From positions 248,001 to 312,000 of the forward strand of contig JACYFD010000004.1 in the NCBI GenBank assembly GCA_014803435.1: DNA of 64,000 nt, read 5' to 3'. The notes beneath the pieces are model-generated. The model was given only the letters and a program-made list of their open reading frames with translations. It was not told the DNA's origin and made no database searches. Positions within the stretch are counted from its first letter, which is position 1. Each line of letters opens with the position of its first letter. Of the stretch, positions 53,800 through 62,085 are shown one piece after another. The DNA is from Cellulosimicrobium terreum. GTDB taxonomy: Bacteria; Actinomycetota; Actinomycetes; Actinomycetales; Cellulomonadaceae. A program made the position numbers and the translations under genes.

Positions 53800-54381
53800 C
53801 TAGGGGTTCGGCGTGCCGGAGCCGGCGGCGTCCGCCTCCCGGACGAGCTCGAGCAGGCGCGTCACCGTGTTCCAGTTCCGGCCCGTCACGGGCGTGCCGG
53901 CGGCCCGCGACAGCACGGTCGTGCTGAGTCGCGACCTGCCGATGCCGTCGGGGAAGCGTGCGTACAGGACGCCATGCGTCACCGCGAGGTTCTCGCGTCC
54001 CGGGTTCGACAGGTCCAGCCGGGCGACCCCCGCCGCGTCCACCGGCTTCTCCCCGATCAGCACGACCAGGTGCGCCGGGTCGTCGCGTGCCGCCTTGGAC
54101 CAGGGGACGTCGGCGACGATCCGCTCGAGCTGCGCGCCCGTCAGGACGACGACCGTCGCGTCGACCCCGAACTCCTCGGCCACGCCGTCGTGCACGACCT
54201 GCGCGACCTCGTCGGCCGTCCGGGCACCGGACGTCCCTGGGGCGACGACGAGGTTGCCGCTGTTGACGATCGTGCGCGCGCCGACGAACCCGAGCTCACC
54301 GGCGAGCGCCCGCAGGCGGGTCGACGGGACCTTGCGCCCGCCGACGTTCACGGCGAAGAGCAGCGCGGCATAGGCGGTCAT
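53800..54381 (-). CDS. DUF1697 protein
   Basis: 193 residues. Family opening YAALLFAVNVGGRKVPSTRLRALAGELGFVGARTIVNSGNLVV and the later DGIGRSRLSTTVLSRAAGTPVTGRNWNTVTRLLEL are typical. Function unknown for the family. Its ATG overlaps the amidase stop by four bases, so it is co-translated with it. Confidence 0.9.
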   Translation of the reverse strand: MTAYAALLFAVNVGGRKVPSTRLRALAGELGFVGARTIVNSGNLVVAPGTSGARTADEVAQVVHDGVAEEFGVDATVVVLTGAQLERIVADVPWSKAARDDPAHLVVLIGEKPVDAAGVARLDLSNPGRENLAVTHGVLYARFPDGIGRSRLSTTVLSRAAGTPVTGRNWNTVTRLLELVREADAAGSGTPNP

Positions 54382-55907
54382 GGCACCTCCGGGGGGATGC
54401 GGGCGGACCAGGGCGCCGCCTGCTCGAGCAGGGCGGCGAGGGCGAGCAGGAGCGCGTCCTCACCGTGGTCGGCACCGATCATGACACCGACGGGGACGGT
54501 GCGCGTCGTGCCGCCGGGGTCGACGACGCGCGCCTCGCCGAGCGGCAGCGAGATCGCCGGCCGGCCCGTGAGGTTGTACAGGCTCGTCCACGGGGTGAAC
54601 GCCGTCTGCGCGGCGAAGTCGGCCGCGGGGTCGCCGTCGAGGCGCTGGCTGCCGACGAGCGCGGGCGGCTGCGCGAGCGTGGGCTGCACGACGACGTCGA
54701 CGTCCGCCCACGCGGCCGCGACGTCGCGTGTGAGCGCCTGGACGCCGGCGAGCGCGGTGGCGTGCTCGAGGCCGGTCACGGCGCGGCCGCGCTCGCGCAG
54801 CCAGCGGGTGAGCGGGACGAGGAGGCCTTCGCGCTCCGGCGGCACGGGTGCCAGGAGGGCGCCGACGGACCACAGCGCGGCGAAGCTGTCCCAGCGTTCG
54901 GCCGCGAACGGCGGGTCGACGTCGACGACGTCGTGCCCGGCCGCGCCGAGGAGCGCGGCGACCGCGCGCGCCGCGTCGGCGCACGCGGGGTGCACCGGCG
55001 CGTCGGTGGCGATGACGGGCTCGAGCAGCAGCCCGACCCGCAGCGGGCGGTGACCGGTGCCCGGCGTCGGCTGCGCCGCGAGCGCGTCGACGAACGTGCG
55101 CGGCGGGCCGTCCGGCCTCGCGAGCAGCTCCGCCGCCCGCGACCCGCGCGGTGCGACGTCGGCCCCGCGGAACGTGTCGCCCGGCCAGGGGTGCGCGAGC
55201 ACGTCGAGGAACGCGGCGGTGTCCCGGACGGACCGGGTGAGGACGCCGTGCGTGGCGAGCCCCGCGCCGTCGACGCGGTGCGGCCCCGGGCTCACGAGCC
55301 CGCGCGACGCCTTGAGCCCGACCAGGCCGCACGCGCTCGCGGGGATGCGCAGGGAGCCCCCGCCGTCGCTGCCGTGCGCGACGGGCACGACCCGCGCGGC
55401 GACCGCTGCGGCCGCGCCGCCGCTGGAACCGCCGGCGGACCGGCCCGGGTCCCACGGCGTGCGCGCGGGCGGGCCGACGTCGGGCTCGGTGTAGCAGGGC
55501 AGGCCCAGCTCGGGCGTGGCAGTCTTGCCCACCATCACGGTGCCGGCAGCGCGCAGGAGCGTCACCACACCGTCGTCGTACGGCGGTACGAACGGTTCGA
55601 ACGCCGCCGACCCGGCGCGCATCGGGACGCCCGCGACGGCGTCGAGGTCCTTGACCGGGCAGGGCACGCCGAGGAACGGGGGGAGCCCGTCGACGTCCCC
55701 GGCGCGGCGTGCGGCGCGGAGCTCGGCCTCCGCCGCGCGCGCCTGGTCGGCTGCGGGGCCGGGTGCGAGGACGGTGAACGCCCCCAGGTCGCGGGCGCGT
55801 CCGTCCGCCGCGTCGAGCGTCGCGGCGAGGACCTCGACGGGTGACGCGCTGCCGTCCCGCAGCGCTGCGGCGAGCGCGGTGGCGTCGAGGTCGAGGACGG
55901 ATCCCAT
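54378..55907 (-). CDS. Amidase signature-family hydrolase
   Basis: 509 residues. The Ser-cisSer-Lys triad is visible: lysine in PCPVKDLDAVAG near 84, the glycine/serine-rich PGRSAGGSSGGAAAAVA near 150, and the nucleophile in HGSDGGGSLRIPASACGLVGLKASRG. Not a GatA: no gatB/gatC nearby. Substrate unknown. ATG 55907 is chosen; TACGGT lies eight bases upstream, so the mRNA may be nearly leaderless. Confidence 0.9.
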   Translation of the reverse strand: MGSVLDLDATALAAALRDGSASPVEVLAATLDAADGRARDLGAFTVLAPGPAADQARAAEAELRAARRAGDVDGLPPFLGVPCPVKDLDAVAGVPMRAGSAAFEPFVPPYDDGVVTLLRAAGTVMVGKTATPELGLPCYTEPDVGPPARTPWDPGRSAGGSSGGAAAAVAARVVPVAHGSDGGGSLRIPASACGLVGLKASRGLVSPGPHRVDGAGLATHGVLTRSVRDTAAFLDVLAHPWPGDTFRGADVAPRGSRAAELLARPDGPPRTFVDALAAQPTPGTGHRPLRVGLLLEPVIATDAPVHPACADAARAVAALLGAAGHDVVDVDPPFAAERWDSFAALWSVGALLAPVPPEREGLLVPLTRWLRERGRAVTGLEHATALAGVQALTRDVAAAWADVDVVVQPTLAQPPALVGSQRLDGDPAADFAAQTAFTPWTSLYNLTGRPAISLPLGEARVVDPGGTTRTVPVGVMIGADHGEDALLLALAALLEQAAPWSARIPPEVP

Positions 55908-55967
55908 GACTGCCGACCGTACGCCGACGGGGCGCTGTCTGCCTGCCCTGTGCGCCCGCCTGCAGGG

Positions 55968-56023
55968 TCGACACGGGGAGGGGCCGGCGTGTATATTCCA
56001 GCCGGAATAGTCCAGCCGGTATA
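55968..56023 (+). promoter_or_regulatory. Promoter and double PadR operator
   Basis: TCGACA (55968-55973), 18-base spacer and TATATT (55992-55997): the best promoter match in the window. Two 16-bp inverted repeats overlap the -10: TATTCC-AGCC-GGAATA (55994-56009) and the weaker TAGTCC-AGCC-GGTATA (56008-56023), sharing two bases. The arrangement predicts autorepression of PadR and the efflux pump. Confidence 0.75.
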
Positions 56024-56062
56024 GCGGCAGCACGACGCACCCACCCACCACCAGGAGGCGAC

Positions 56063-56725
56063 ATGAGCCCAGCGCGGCTCACCCCTGCCGCCACGCTCGT
56101 GCTCAGCGTGCTGCGAGACCTGCCCCTGCACCCCTACGAGATCCTCGTGCGCCTGCGCAAGCGGCGCGACGACCGCATCGTGCGGCTCAACCCCGGCGCG
56201 GTCTACCACGCCGTCGAGCGGCTGGAGCGCGACGGGCTCGTCGAGCGCACCGGCGTCGAGCGGGACGGCAACCGGCCCGAGCGCACCACGTACGCGATCA
56301 CCTCCGCCGGGCGGGAGGCGTCCGTCGCGCGCAGCCTGGAGATCGTGCGCGACGTGTCCCCGGAGTACCCGGCGTTCCCCGTCGGCCTCGCGCTGCTGCG
56401 CGACGTCGCCCGGGACGAGGCGGTCGACGCGCTGCGCCACCGTCGCACCAGCCTCGCCGCGAAGGTCGACGGGCTGCGCGAGCTGCTCGACGAGATCGTC
56501 GTGGACGGCATGCCCCGCCGCTTCCTGCTCGACCCCTACTACGAGCTGCACATGGTGGACGCCGAGCTCGCGTGGCTCGACGCCACGATCGCGGACGTCG
56601 AGTCGGGTGCGTTGAGCTGGACCGACCAGCCGTCTGCCAGGTTCCGCTTCGCCGCGCCGTCCGACGACGCCGCCACCCCCGAGCACACCCTCGTGAACGA
56701 CCCGTACCGCCAGGAGAACCCGTGA
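56063..56725 (+). CDS. PadR-family transcriptional regulator
   Basis: 220 residues. An N-terminal winged helix (LHPYEILVRLRKRRDDRIVRLNPGAVYHAVERLERDGLVERTGVERDGNRPERTTYAIT) and a C-terminal Vir-type helical dimerisation domain. Strong ribosome binding site (AGGAGG) before ATG 56063. Overlaps the transporter start by four bases (GTGA). Probably represses its own operon and is released by a drug-like ligand. Confidence 0.93.
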   Translation: MSPARLTPAATLVLSVLRDLPLHPYEILVRLRKRRDDRIVRLNPGAVYHAVERLERDGLVERTGVERDGNRPERTTYAITSAGREASVARSLEIVRDVSPEYPAFPVGLALLRDVARDEAVDALRHRRTSLAAKVDGLRELLDEIVVDGMPRRFLLDPYYELHMVDAELAWLDATIADVESGALSWTDQPSARFRFAAPSDDAATPEHTLVNDPYRQENP

Positions 56726-58341
56726 CCACACCCACCCCGACCGACGCACCGGGAAAGACCCCCGTCGTGCCGCTCGTCGACCTCCACGGCCGCAGCGCCT
56801 GGAGCATGCTGCCGGCGCTCATCCTCGGCTTCTTCATGATCATGGTCGACACGACGATCGTGAACATCGCCGTCCCGACGCTCGTGCGCGAGCTCGACGC
56901 GAGCCTCGTCGCCGTCGGCTGGGTGAACAGCGCCTACCTGCTGTCCTACGCCGTCCTGCTGCTGCTCGCCGGTCGTCTCGGCGACCGCTACGGGCCCAAG
57001 CCCGTGTTCGTCGCCGGCCTCGTCGTCTTCACCGCGGCCTCGGCCTGGTGCGGCCTCTCCGGGAGCATCGGCATGCTCATCGCCGCGCGCGTCGTGCAGG
57101 GCGTGGGCGCGGCGCTCATGACCCCGCAGACCATGGCGATGATCACGCGAGTCTTCCCGCCGCGCCAGCGTGGCGCCGCGATGGGGCTGTGGGGCGCGAC
57201 CGCCGGGGTCGCGACCATTGCCGGCCCGCTGCTCGGCGGCGTGTTCGTCGAGACGTGGGGCTGGGAGTGGATCTTCTTCGTCAACGTCCCGGTCGGCGTC
57301 GTCGCGCTGTGGTTCGCGTTCCGGCGGCTGCCGCGTCTGCAGACCAACAAGAGCTCGTTCGACGTCGTCGGGGTCGTCCTGTCCGTCGTCGGCCTGTTCG
57401 CGGTCGTGTTCGGGCTGCAGGAGGGCGAGACGTACGACTGGGGGACCATCGCCGGCCCGATCACCGTGTGGAGCCTCATCGGCGGCGGACTGCTCGTCCT
57501 CGTCGGGTTCGTGCTGTGGCAGCGTCACCTGGGCGACCGCGCGCTGCTCCCGCTGAAGCTGTTCCGCTCGCGCAACTTCTCGCTCGCCAACGTGGCGGGC
57601 ATGTCCGTGTCGTTCGCGATGATCGGGATCTTCTTCCCGCTGACGATCTTCCTGCAGTCGATCCTCGGTCTGTCCCCGCTCGAGGCCGCGCTGATCAACC
57701 TGCCGGGCTCGCTGATCTCGGGCGTCGTGGCACCGCTCGCCGGACGCCTGTCCGACCGGGTGCCGGCCAAGTGGGTCGTCGCCACCGGGTTCGCCTCGCT
57801 CGCGGTGGCCGTCGCGTGGTTGTCCGCCGTGGTGCGCCCCGAGACCGAGGTGTGGCCGATCCTGCTCCCCATGGCGCTCTTCGGCATCGGCACCGGCTGC
57901 GTCTTCTCCCCGCTCGCGAACCTCGCGACCTCGGGCCTCGACCACAGCACGGCCGGCGCGGGCGCGGGCGCGTTCAACACGACCCGGCAGGTGGGCGGCG
58001 TCATCGGGTCCGCGGCGATCGTCGCGACCCTGACGGCGCGGCTCTCGGTGACCCTGCCGGCGGCCGCGGAGCAGGCAGCGGCCTCGCTGCCCGCGCAGTT
58101 CCGCCAGCAGTTCGTCGACGGGTTCGCGAGCGCGGGCCAGTCGCTCGGCGGGGGAGCGGCGCCGGACCTCCCGCCCGGGGTGCCCGACGACGTCGCGCGC
58201 CAGGTCACGGCGGCGGCGACCACCGCGTTCCACGAGGGCTTCGCGACCGCCGCGTCGCAGACGCTGCTCGTGACGACGGTCGTGCTGGTCGTCGGGCTCG
58301 TGTGCGCGATCGCGATGGCTCCGAGGCACGTCGAGCACTGA
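56722..58341 (+). CDS. DHA2-family MFS multidrug efflux transporter (EmrB/QacA type)
   Basis: 539 residues with 14 predicted membrane segments. DHA2 motifs are GFFMIMVDTTIVNIAVPTL (motif D1), LLAGRLGDRYGPKPVF (motif A) and GPLLGGVFVETWGWEWIFFVNVPVG (motif C region). A long hydrophilic loop lies before the last segment (LPAAAEQAAASLPAQFRQQF). The aspartate in TM1 (VDTT) is the usual cation-site residue. Co-translated with PadR. Substrate unknown. Confidence 0.94.
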   Translation: MTTPTPTDAPGKTPVVPLVDLHGRSAWSMLPALILGFFMIMVDTTIVNIAVPTLVRELDASLVAVGWVNSAYLLSYAVLLLLAGRLGDRYGPKPVFVAGLVVFTAASAWCGLSGSIGMLIAARVVQGVGAALMTPQTMAMITRVFPPRQRGAAMGLWGATAGVATIAGPLLGGVFVETWGWEWIFFVNVPVGVVALWFAFRRLPRLQTNKSSFDVVGVVLSVVGLFAVVFGLQEGETYDWGTIAGPITVWSLIGGGLLVLVGFVLWQRHLGDRALLPLKLFRSRNFSLANVAGMSVSFAMIGIFFPLTIFLQSILGLSPLEAALINLPGSLISGVVAPLAGRLSDRVPAKWVVATGFASLAVAVAWLSAVVRPETEVWPILLPMALFGIGTGCVFSPLANLATSGLDHSTAGAGAGAFNTTRQVGGVIGSAAIVATLTARLSVTLPAAAEQAAASLPAQFRQQFVDGFASAGQSLGGGAAPDLPPGVPDDVARQVTAAATTAFHEGFATAASQTLLVTTVVLVVGLVCAIAMAPRHVEH

Positions 58342-58610
58342 TCTCGCGCGCCGCGATGTGAACGTCGGGTTAAACCTTCCTCGGCGGCGTGTCCTGGGGT
58401 GGTGCGGGAATCTCATGGGCGTAGTTTCGGCAGGGACGGACGGCACTTACGCCGTCCTCCGGGAGGCCAGCCGATGGGGTTCATGCTCCGCTCAGGAGGG
58501 CCGGCACCGGCGCTTCTGGGCTGTGCCACATCTGGCACGAGCAGCACAGCGGCCGGTCGCCTGCCACGCCCTGGAAGAGCACGGCGTTCGCGCGCCGGAG
58601 GGGAGCCCTC
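58342..58610 (+). other. 269-base gap before phoH with several hairpins
   Basis: No believable gene. Structures seen: GGACGGC-ACTTAC-GCCGTCC (58437-58456), GTGCCA-CATC-TGGCAC nested within GCTGTG/CACAGC (about 58520-58555), and CCGG-rich arms around them. GGTTAAACC at about 58369-58377 is an AT-richer spot that could hold a -10 box. Could be a structured 5' leader or small RNA; I cannot assign a class. Confidence 0.4.
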
Positions 58611-60005
58611 GTGGTCCACGCCTCACCCACCCCCAGCACCACCCCGCAGGACGGCAGCCCGGGCACGGAGGAGGTGCCCGGTGCTGCTGACGTGCGACGC
58701 ACGTTCGTCGTCGACACGTCCGTCCTGCTGAGCGACCCCCGCGCGATCGGGAGGTTCGCCGAGCACGACGTCGTCCTTCCCGTCGTCGTCATCACCGAGC
58801 TCGAGGCCAAGCGCCACCACGCCGAGCTCGGGTACTTCGCCCGCAGCGCGCTCCGCATGCTCGACGAGCTACGGGTCGAGCACGGTCGTCTCGACGAGCC
58901 GATCCCGGTCGGCGACGTCGGCGGGACGCTGCGCGTCGAGCTCAACCACACGGATCCGACCGTGCTGCCGGCGGGGTTCCGGCTGGGTGACAACGACACG
59001 CGGATCCTGTCCGTCGCGGCGAACCTCGCGTCCGAGGGGCACGCCGTGACGGTGGTCTCCAAGGACCTGCCGATGCGGGTCAAGGCCTCGGCCGTCGGCC
59101 TGCCGGCGGAGGAGTACCGCGCCGAGCTCGCCGTCGACTCCGGCTGGACGGGGATGAGCGAGATCTCGTTCACCGACGAGGAGACCGCGACCCTGTGGGA
59201 GCACGAGTCGGTGGAGGTCGCGACGCTCGACGCGGCCGTGGTCGAGGCGGCGGGGCCGCTGCACTGCCACACCGGTCTGGTCGTGCACTCGCCGCGCGGG
59301 TCGGCGCTCGGGCGCGTGACGGCGGACAAGCACGTGCAGCTCGTGCGCGGCGACCGGGAGGTCTTCGGCCTGCACGGGCGGTCCGCGGAGCAGCGCATCG
59401 CGATCGACCTCCTGCTCGACGACTCGGTGGGGATCGTCTCGCTCGGAGGCCGGGCCGGCACCGGCAAGTCGGCGCTCGCGCTGTGCGCGGGCCTCGACGC
59501 CGTGATGGAGCGTCGTCAGCACCGCAAGGTCATGGTGTTCCGACCGCTGTACGCCGTCGGGGGCCAGGAGCTCGGCTACCTGCCCGGCTCGGAGTCCGAG
59601 AAGATGAACCCGTGGGCGCAGGCCGTCTACGACACCCTGGGCGCGCTCGTTCCTCCGCAGGTGCTCGACGAGGTGATCGACCGCGAGATGCTCGAGGTGC
59701 TGCCGCTCACGCACATCCGCGGCCGGTCGCTGCACGACGCGTTCGTCATCGTGGACGAGGCCCAGTCCCTCGAGCGCAACGTGCTCCTGACGGTGCTGTC
59801 GCGCATCGGCCAGTCGTCGCGCGTCGTCCTCACCCACGACGTCGCGCAGCGCGACAACCTGCGTGTGGGCCGGCACGACGGCGTCGCCGCGGTCATCGAG
59901 GCGCTCAAGGGCCACCCGCTCTTCGCCCACGTGACGCTCACGCGCTCGGAGCGCTCGCCCGTCGCCGCGCTCGTGACGGAGATGCTGGAGTCGATCGAGG
60001 TGTGA
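58611..60005 (+). CDS. PIN-PhoH fusion protein (PhoH2 type)
   Basis: 464 residues. The N-terminal PIN ribonuclease domain (about 28-165) starts [14 protein letters not shown] and shows acidic residues in ITELEAKRH and NDTRILSVA. The C-terminal PhoH ATPase has Walker [12 protein letters not shown] near 278-288 and Walker [10 protein letters not shown] near 380, then [12 protein letters not shown]. Mycobacterial PhoH2 is an RNA helicase/RNase paired with antitoxin PhoAT; I see no convincing phoAT here. GTG 58611 follows GGAGGGGAG. Confidence 0.92.
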   Translation: MVHASPTPSTTPQDGSPGTEEVPGAADVRRTFVVDTSVLLSDPRAIGRFAEHDVVLPVVVITELEAKRHHAELGYFARSALRMLDELRVEHGRLDEPIPVGDVGGTLRVELNHTDPTVLPAGFRLGDNDTRILSVAANLASEGHAVTVVSKDLPMRVKASAVGLPAEEYRAELAVDSGWTGMSEISFTDEETATLWEHESVEVATLDAAVVEAAGPLHCHTGLVVHSPRGSALGRVTADKHVQLVRGDREVFGLHGRSAEQRIAIDLLLDDSVGIVSLGGRAGTGKSALALCAGLDAVMERRQHRKVMVFRPLYAVGGQELGYLPGSESEKMNPWAQAVYDTLGALVPPQVLDEVIDREMLEVLPLTHIRGRSLHDAFVIVDEAQSLERNVLLTVLSRIGQSSRVVLTHDVAQRDNLRVGRHDGVAAVIEALKGHPLFAHVTLTRSERSPVAALVTEMLESIEV

Positions 60006-60031
60006 CCTCGCCGACGCGGCGGTGGGTGTGA

Positions 60032-60069
60032 CGAGGTAGGGCTCTGGTCGTGGCCAGGGCCCTACCTCG
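60032..60069. terminator. Bidirectional terminator between phoH and the FUSC exporter
   Basis: CGAGGTAGGGCTCTGG and CCAGGGCCCTACCTCG pair at 15 of 16 positions plus a G-U, six-base loop. It lies 26 bases after the phoH stop, and its right arm contains the stop codon of the convergent gene. Confidence 0.88.
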
Positions 60070-61462
60070 CTGCCTGCGGCCTCTCCGTCGCCGTGCCCGT
60101 CGCAGGTCGCCGGGCGTGGACGAGGACGACGGCGAGCACGCCCACGAGCGCGCCGATCACGGTGTCGAGGCCGCGGTCGAGGGCCAGGCCCGACGGGTCG
60201 GCGGGGTGGGCGAGCGACGTCATGAGCAGCGCCATGGGGGTGATGGTGAGCATCGCGAGCCCGTAGTGGCGGCCGACGACCACCTCGGTCACGGTCTGCA
60301 GCACGACGACCACCGCCGCCGTCCACCAGAAACCCAGGTGCGCCGCGAGGAGAGGCCAGGCGAGCAGCGCCCCCGCGACCGTCCCGGCTCCGCGCTGCAC
60401 GGCACGCACGACGGCGTGCCGTGCCGATCCGCCCTGGAGCACGGCCGTGGAGCCCATGGTCGCCCAGGCCGCGTGACCCAGCCCGGCCGCGGACGCGACA
60501 CCGCCGGCGACCACGCCTGCCAGGGCGACCCGGACCGTGGGGAGCCGCCACTGTCCGGGGAGGCTCGCGCGCACCTGGGCGCGCAGGGTCGAGCGCCGCG
60601 GCCCCGGACGGCTCGCGTCCTGGGGATCGGTGTCGGCGGTGTCATCGGTGTCGTCGATGTCGTCGATGGCACGCTCCACCAGGTCCAGCTCGTGGGAGAG
60701 CTCGACGGCGGCGGGGCGGGGCCGGCGCCACGACAGGTCGTCGGCGAGCACCTCCCGGGCCCGGGCGACGGCGGCCCGAGCGTGCCCGACGGCGTCCGCG
60801 TCGGTCCGTGCCGGCGCGACGGTCGACCGGGTGGCTACCGTCCGGGTCGCGTCGAGCGCACGCCGGACGGCGAGGCCCGCGGGCCCGGACGGGCGCACGA
60901 CGACTCCCGCCATGCACACGGCCCAGGCGAGCAGCGCGCCGCACGCGCCGGCGAGCGCGCGCGGGCCGACGTCGTCCAGGCCCGGCGTCCCCGCGAGGCC
61001 CGCGCCCGCGGCGAAGACGACGATCGTCGCCCCGGGCGGTCCGGTACGCAGCAACAGGCACAGCGCCGTGGTCCCGGCCGCGAGCGCGGCGACGCCCACC
61101 AGCAGGACGGGGGTCGGCACGTCGAGCGCGGCCAGCAGGGCGAACACCGCGATGCTCGCGGTCATGAGCGTCCCGACCCCGGCGAGGAGGGAGGCCCGCC
61201 GCCGGTACGGGTCGTAGCGGCCGTAGAGCGAGGTGAGCGCACCGAGCGACGCGAACGCGGCGAGGTCGGTGCGACCGAGCAGACCGGGCACGGCGAGCGC
61301 GAGTGCGACCGCGGCCCCGCAGCGCAGGGCGGCGGCGAGCGTCGCGTCGGCGGGGTCGGTCCTCAGGGCGTCGCGCAGGAGCGCGGGGTCGAGGACCTGG
61401 CGCGCCGACTCGAGGACCGGCGTGCGCGTGGATGGTCGGGCGGGGGCGGCTGTGGCGGGCAT
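60062..61462 (-). CDS. FUSC-family membrane protein, probable aromatic-acid exporter
   Basis: 466 residues in two repeats of about five hydrophobic segments (about 50-190 and 310-440), separated by an acidic helical cytosolic stretch (DDIDDTDDTADTDP). FUSC landmarks are AFASLGALTSLYGRYDPYRRRASLLAGVGTLM and, in the second half, GHAAWATMGSTAVLQGGSARHAVVRAVQRGAGTVAGALLAW. Homologues (AaeB, FusC) export aromatic acids or fusaric acid. Divergent from a MarR regulator, with an operator between them. ATG 61462. Confidence 0.87.
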   Translation of the reverse strand: MPATAAPARPSTRTPVLESARQVLDPALLRDALRTDPADATLAAALRCGAAVALALAVPGLLGRTDLAAFASLGALTSLYGRYDPYRRRASLLAGVGTLMTASIAVFALLAALDVPTPVLLVGVAALAAGTTALCLLLRTGPPGATIVVFAAGAGLAGTPGLDDVGPRALAGACGALLAWAVCMAGVVVRPSGPAGLAVRRALDATRTVATRSTVAPARTDADAVGHARAAVARAREVLADDLSWRRPRPAAVELSHELDLVERAIDDIDDTDDTADTDPQDASRPGPRRSTLRAQVRASLPGQWRLPTVRVALAGVVAGGVASAAGLGHAAWATMGSTAVLQGGSARHAVVRAVQRGAGTVAGALLAWPLLAAHLGFWWTAAVVVVLQTVTEVVVGRHYGLAMLTITPMALLMTSLAHPADPSGLALDRGLDTVIGALVGVLAVVLVHARRPATGTATERPQAAR

Positions 61463-61492
61463 CCTCTGCAGGCTACAGAAGATTCCAGGATG

Positions 61493-61529
61493 TTTCACCA
61501 GTGAAAGAGTGTGATGAGCGCCCTATCCT
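61493..61529 (+). promoter_or_regulatory. MarR operator and leaderless promoter
   Basis: Palindrome TTTCAC-CA-GTGAAA (61493-61506). GTGAAA (61501-61506) also serves as a -35 box, 17 bases before TATCCT (61524-61529), which is seven bases before GTG 61537. Binding would block marR transcription and cover the divergent exporter promoter. Confidence 0.7.
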
Positions 61530-61536
61530 GGTGGAC

Positions 61537-62025
61537 GTGGACTACGTCGAGCGCGTCCGCGCGCAGTGGGCAGAGCACCTTCCCGAGGTCGACACGTCGC
61601 CCGCCGACGTCGCGGCGCGCGTCCGGCGGATCGCCGGCCTGCTCGACTCCCAGGTCGACGCGGAGCTCACGGAGCGCGAGGTCACCCGACCCGAGCTCGA
61701 CGTCCTCACCGCGCTGCGTCGGACCGCCCGCCCCCTGCGAGCGGGTGAGGTCACGACGCTCACCGGCGCGCCGGGCGCCTCGATCACCAAGCGTCTCGAC
61801 CGCCTCGAACGCGCAGGGCTCGTCGCCCGGACGGTCCTCGAGCGTGACCGTCGCGGCGTCGTCGTCGAGCTCACCGACGCCGGACGTGAGCTGGTCGACG
61901 ACGTCTTCCCCCGGCAGGTGGCGCTGGAGGACCGCGCGCTCGAGCACCTCACGGCGGACCAGAGGGCGGAGCTGGGCCGGCTGCTCGCCGTCGTCCTGCG
62001 CCGGCTGGACCCCGGGGAGTACTGA
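61537..62025 (+). CDS. MarR-family transcriptional regulator
   Basis: 162 residues. A winged helix with ELDVLTALRRTARPLRAGEVTTLTGAPGASITKRLDRLERAGLVART and the wing ERDRRGVVVELTDAGRELV. GTG 61537 (VDYVERVRAQW) is the likely start because it fits the family N-terminus and a leaderless promoter; GTG 61531 and 61501 are in frame too. Regulates the divergent FUSC exporter, presumably responding to an aromatic acid. Confidence 0.92.
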   Translation: MDYVERVRAQWAEHLPEVDTSPADVAARVRRIAGLLDSQVDAELTEREVTRPELDVLTALRRTARPLRAGEVTTLTGAPGASITKRLDRLERAGLVARTVLERDRRGVVVELTDAGRELVDDVFPRQVALEDRALEHLTADQRAELGRLLAVVLRRLDPGEY

Positions 62026-62029
62026 CAGA

Positions 62030-62069
62030 CCGACGGCCCGCCGCACCGGTCGGTGCAGCGGGCCGTCGG
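62030..62069. terminator. Bidirectional terminator between MarR and fumC
   Basis: CCGACGGCCCGCCGCACCG and CGGTGCAGCGGGCCGTCGG pair at 18 of 19 positions with a two-base spacer. Sits between two convergent genes, four bases after the marR stop and 16 before the fumC stop. Confidence 0.9.
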
Positions 62070-62085
62070 CGAGAGCGCCGGGGGG

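Noticed and set aside
52126-55053. 975-residue open frame on the plus strand
   Set aside because: Lies across nhaA, DUF1697 and amidase on the other strand; composition (Arg, Gly, Asp) is that of a shadow frame. Same reasoning for 44330-47167, 40575-43043, 37750-40176 and 8896-10737.
58342-58610. Known riboswitch (c-di-AMP ydaO, c-di-GMP-I, cobalamin) before phoH
   Set aside because: I compared the conserved cores from memory and found none of them in order.
58358-58690. 110-residue frame upstream of phoH as a PhoAT-like antitoxin
   Set aside because: Overlaps the phoH start, has no ribosome binding site and no antitoxin-like features.
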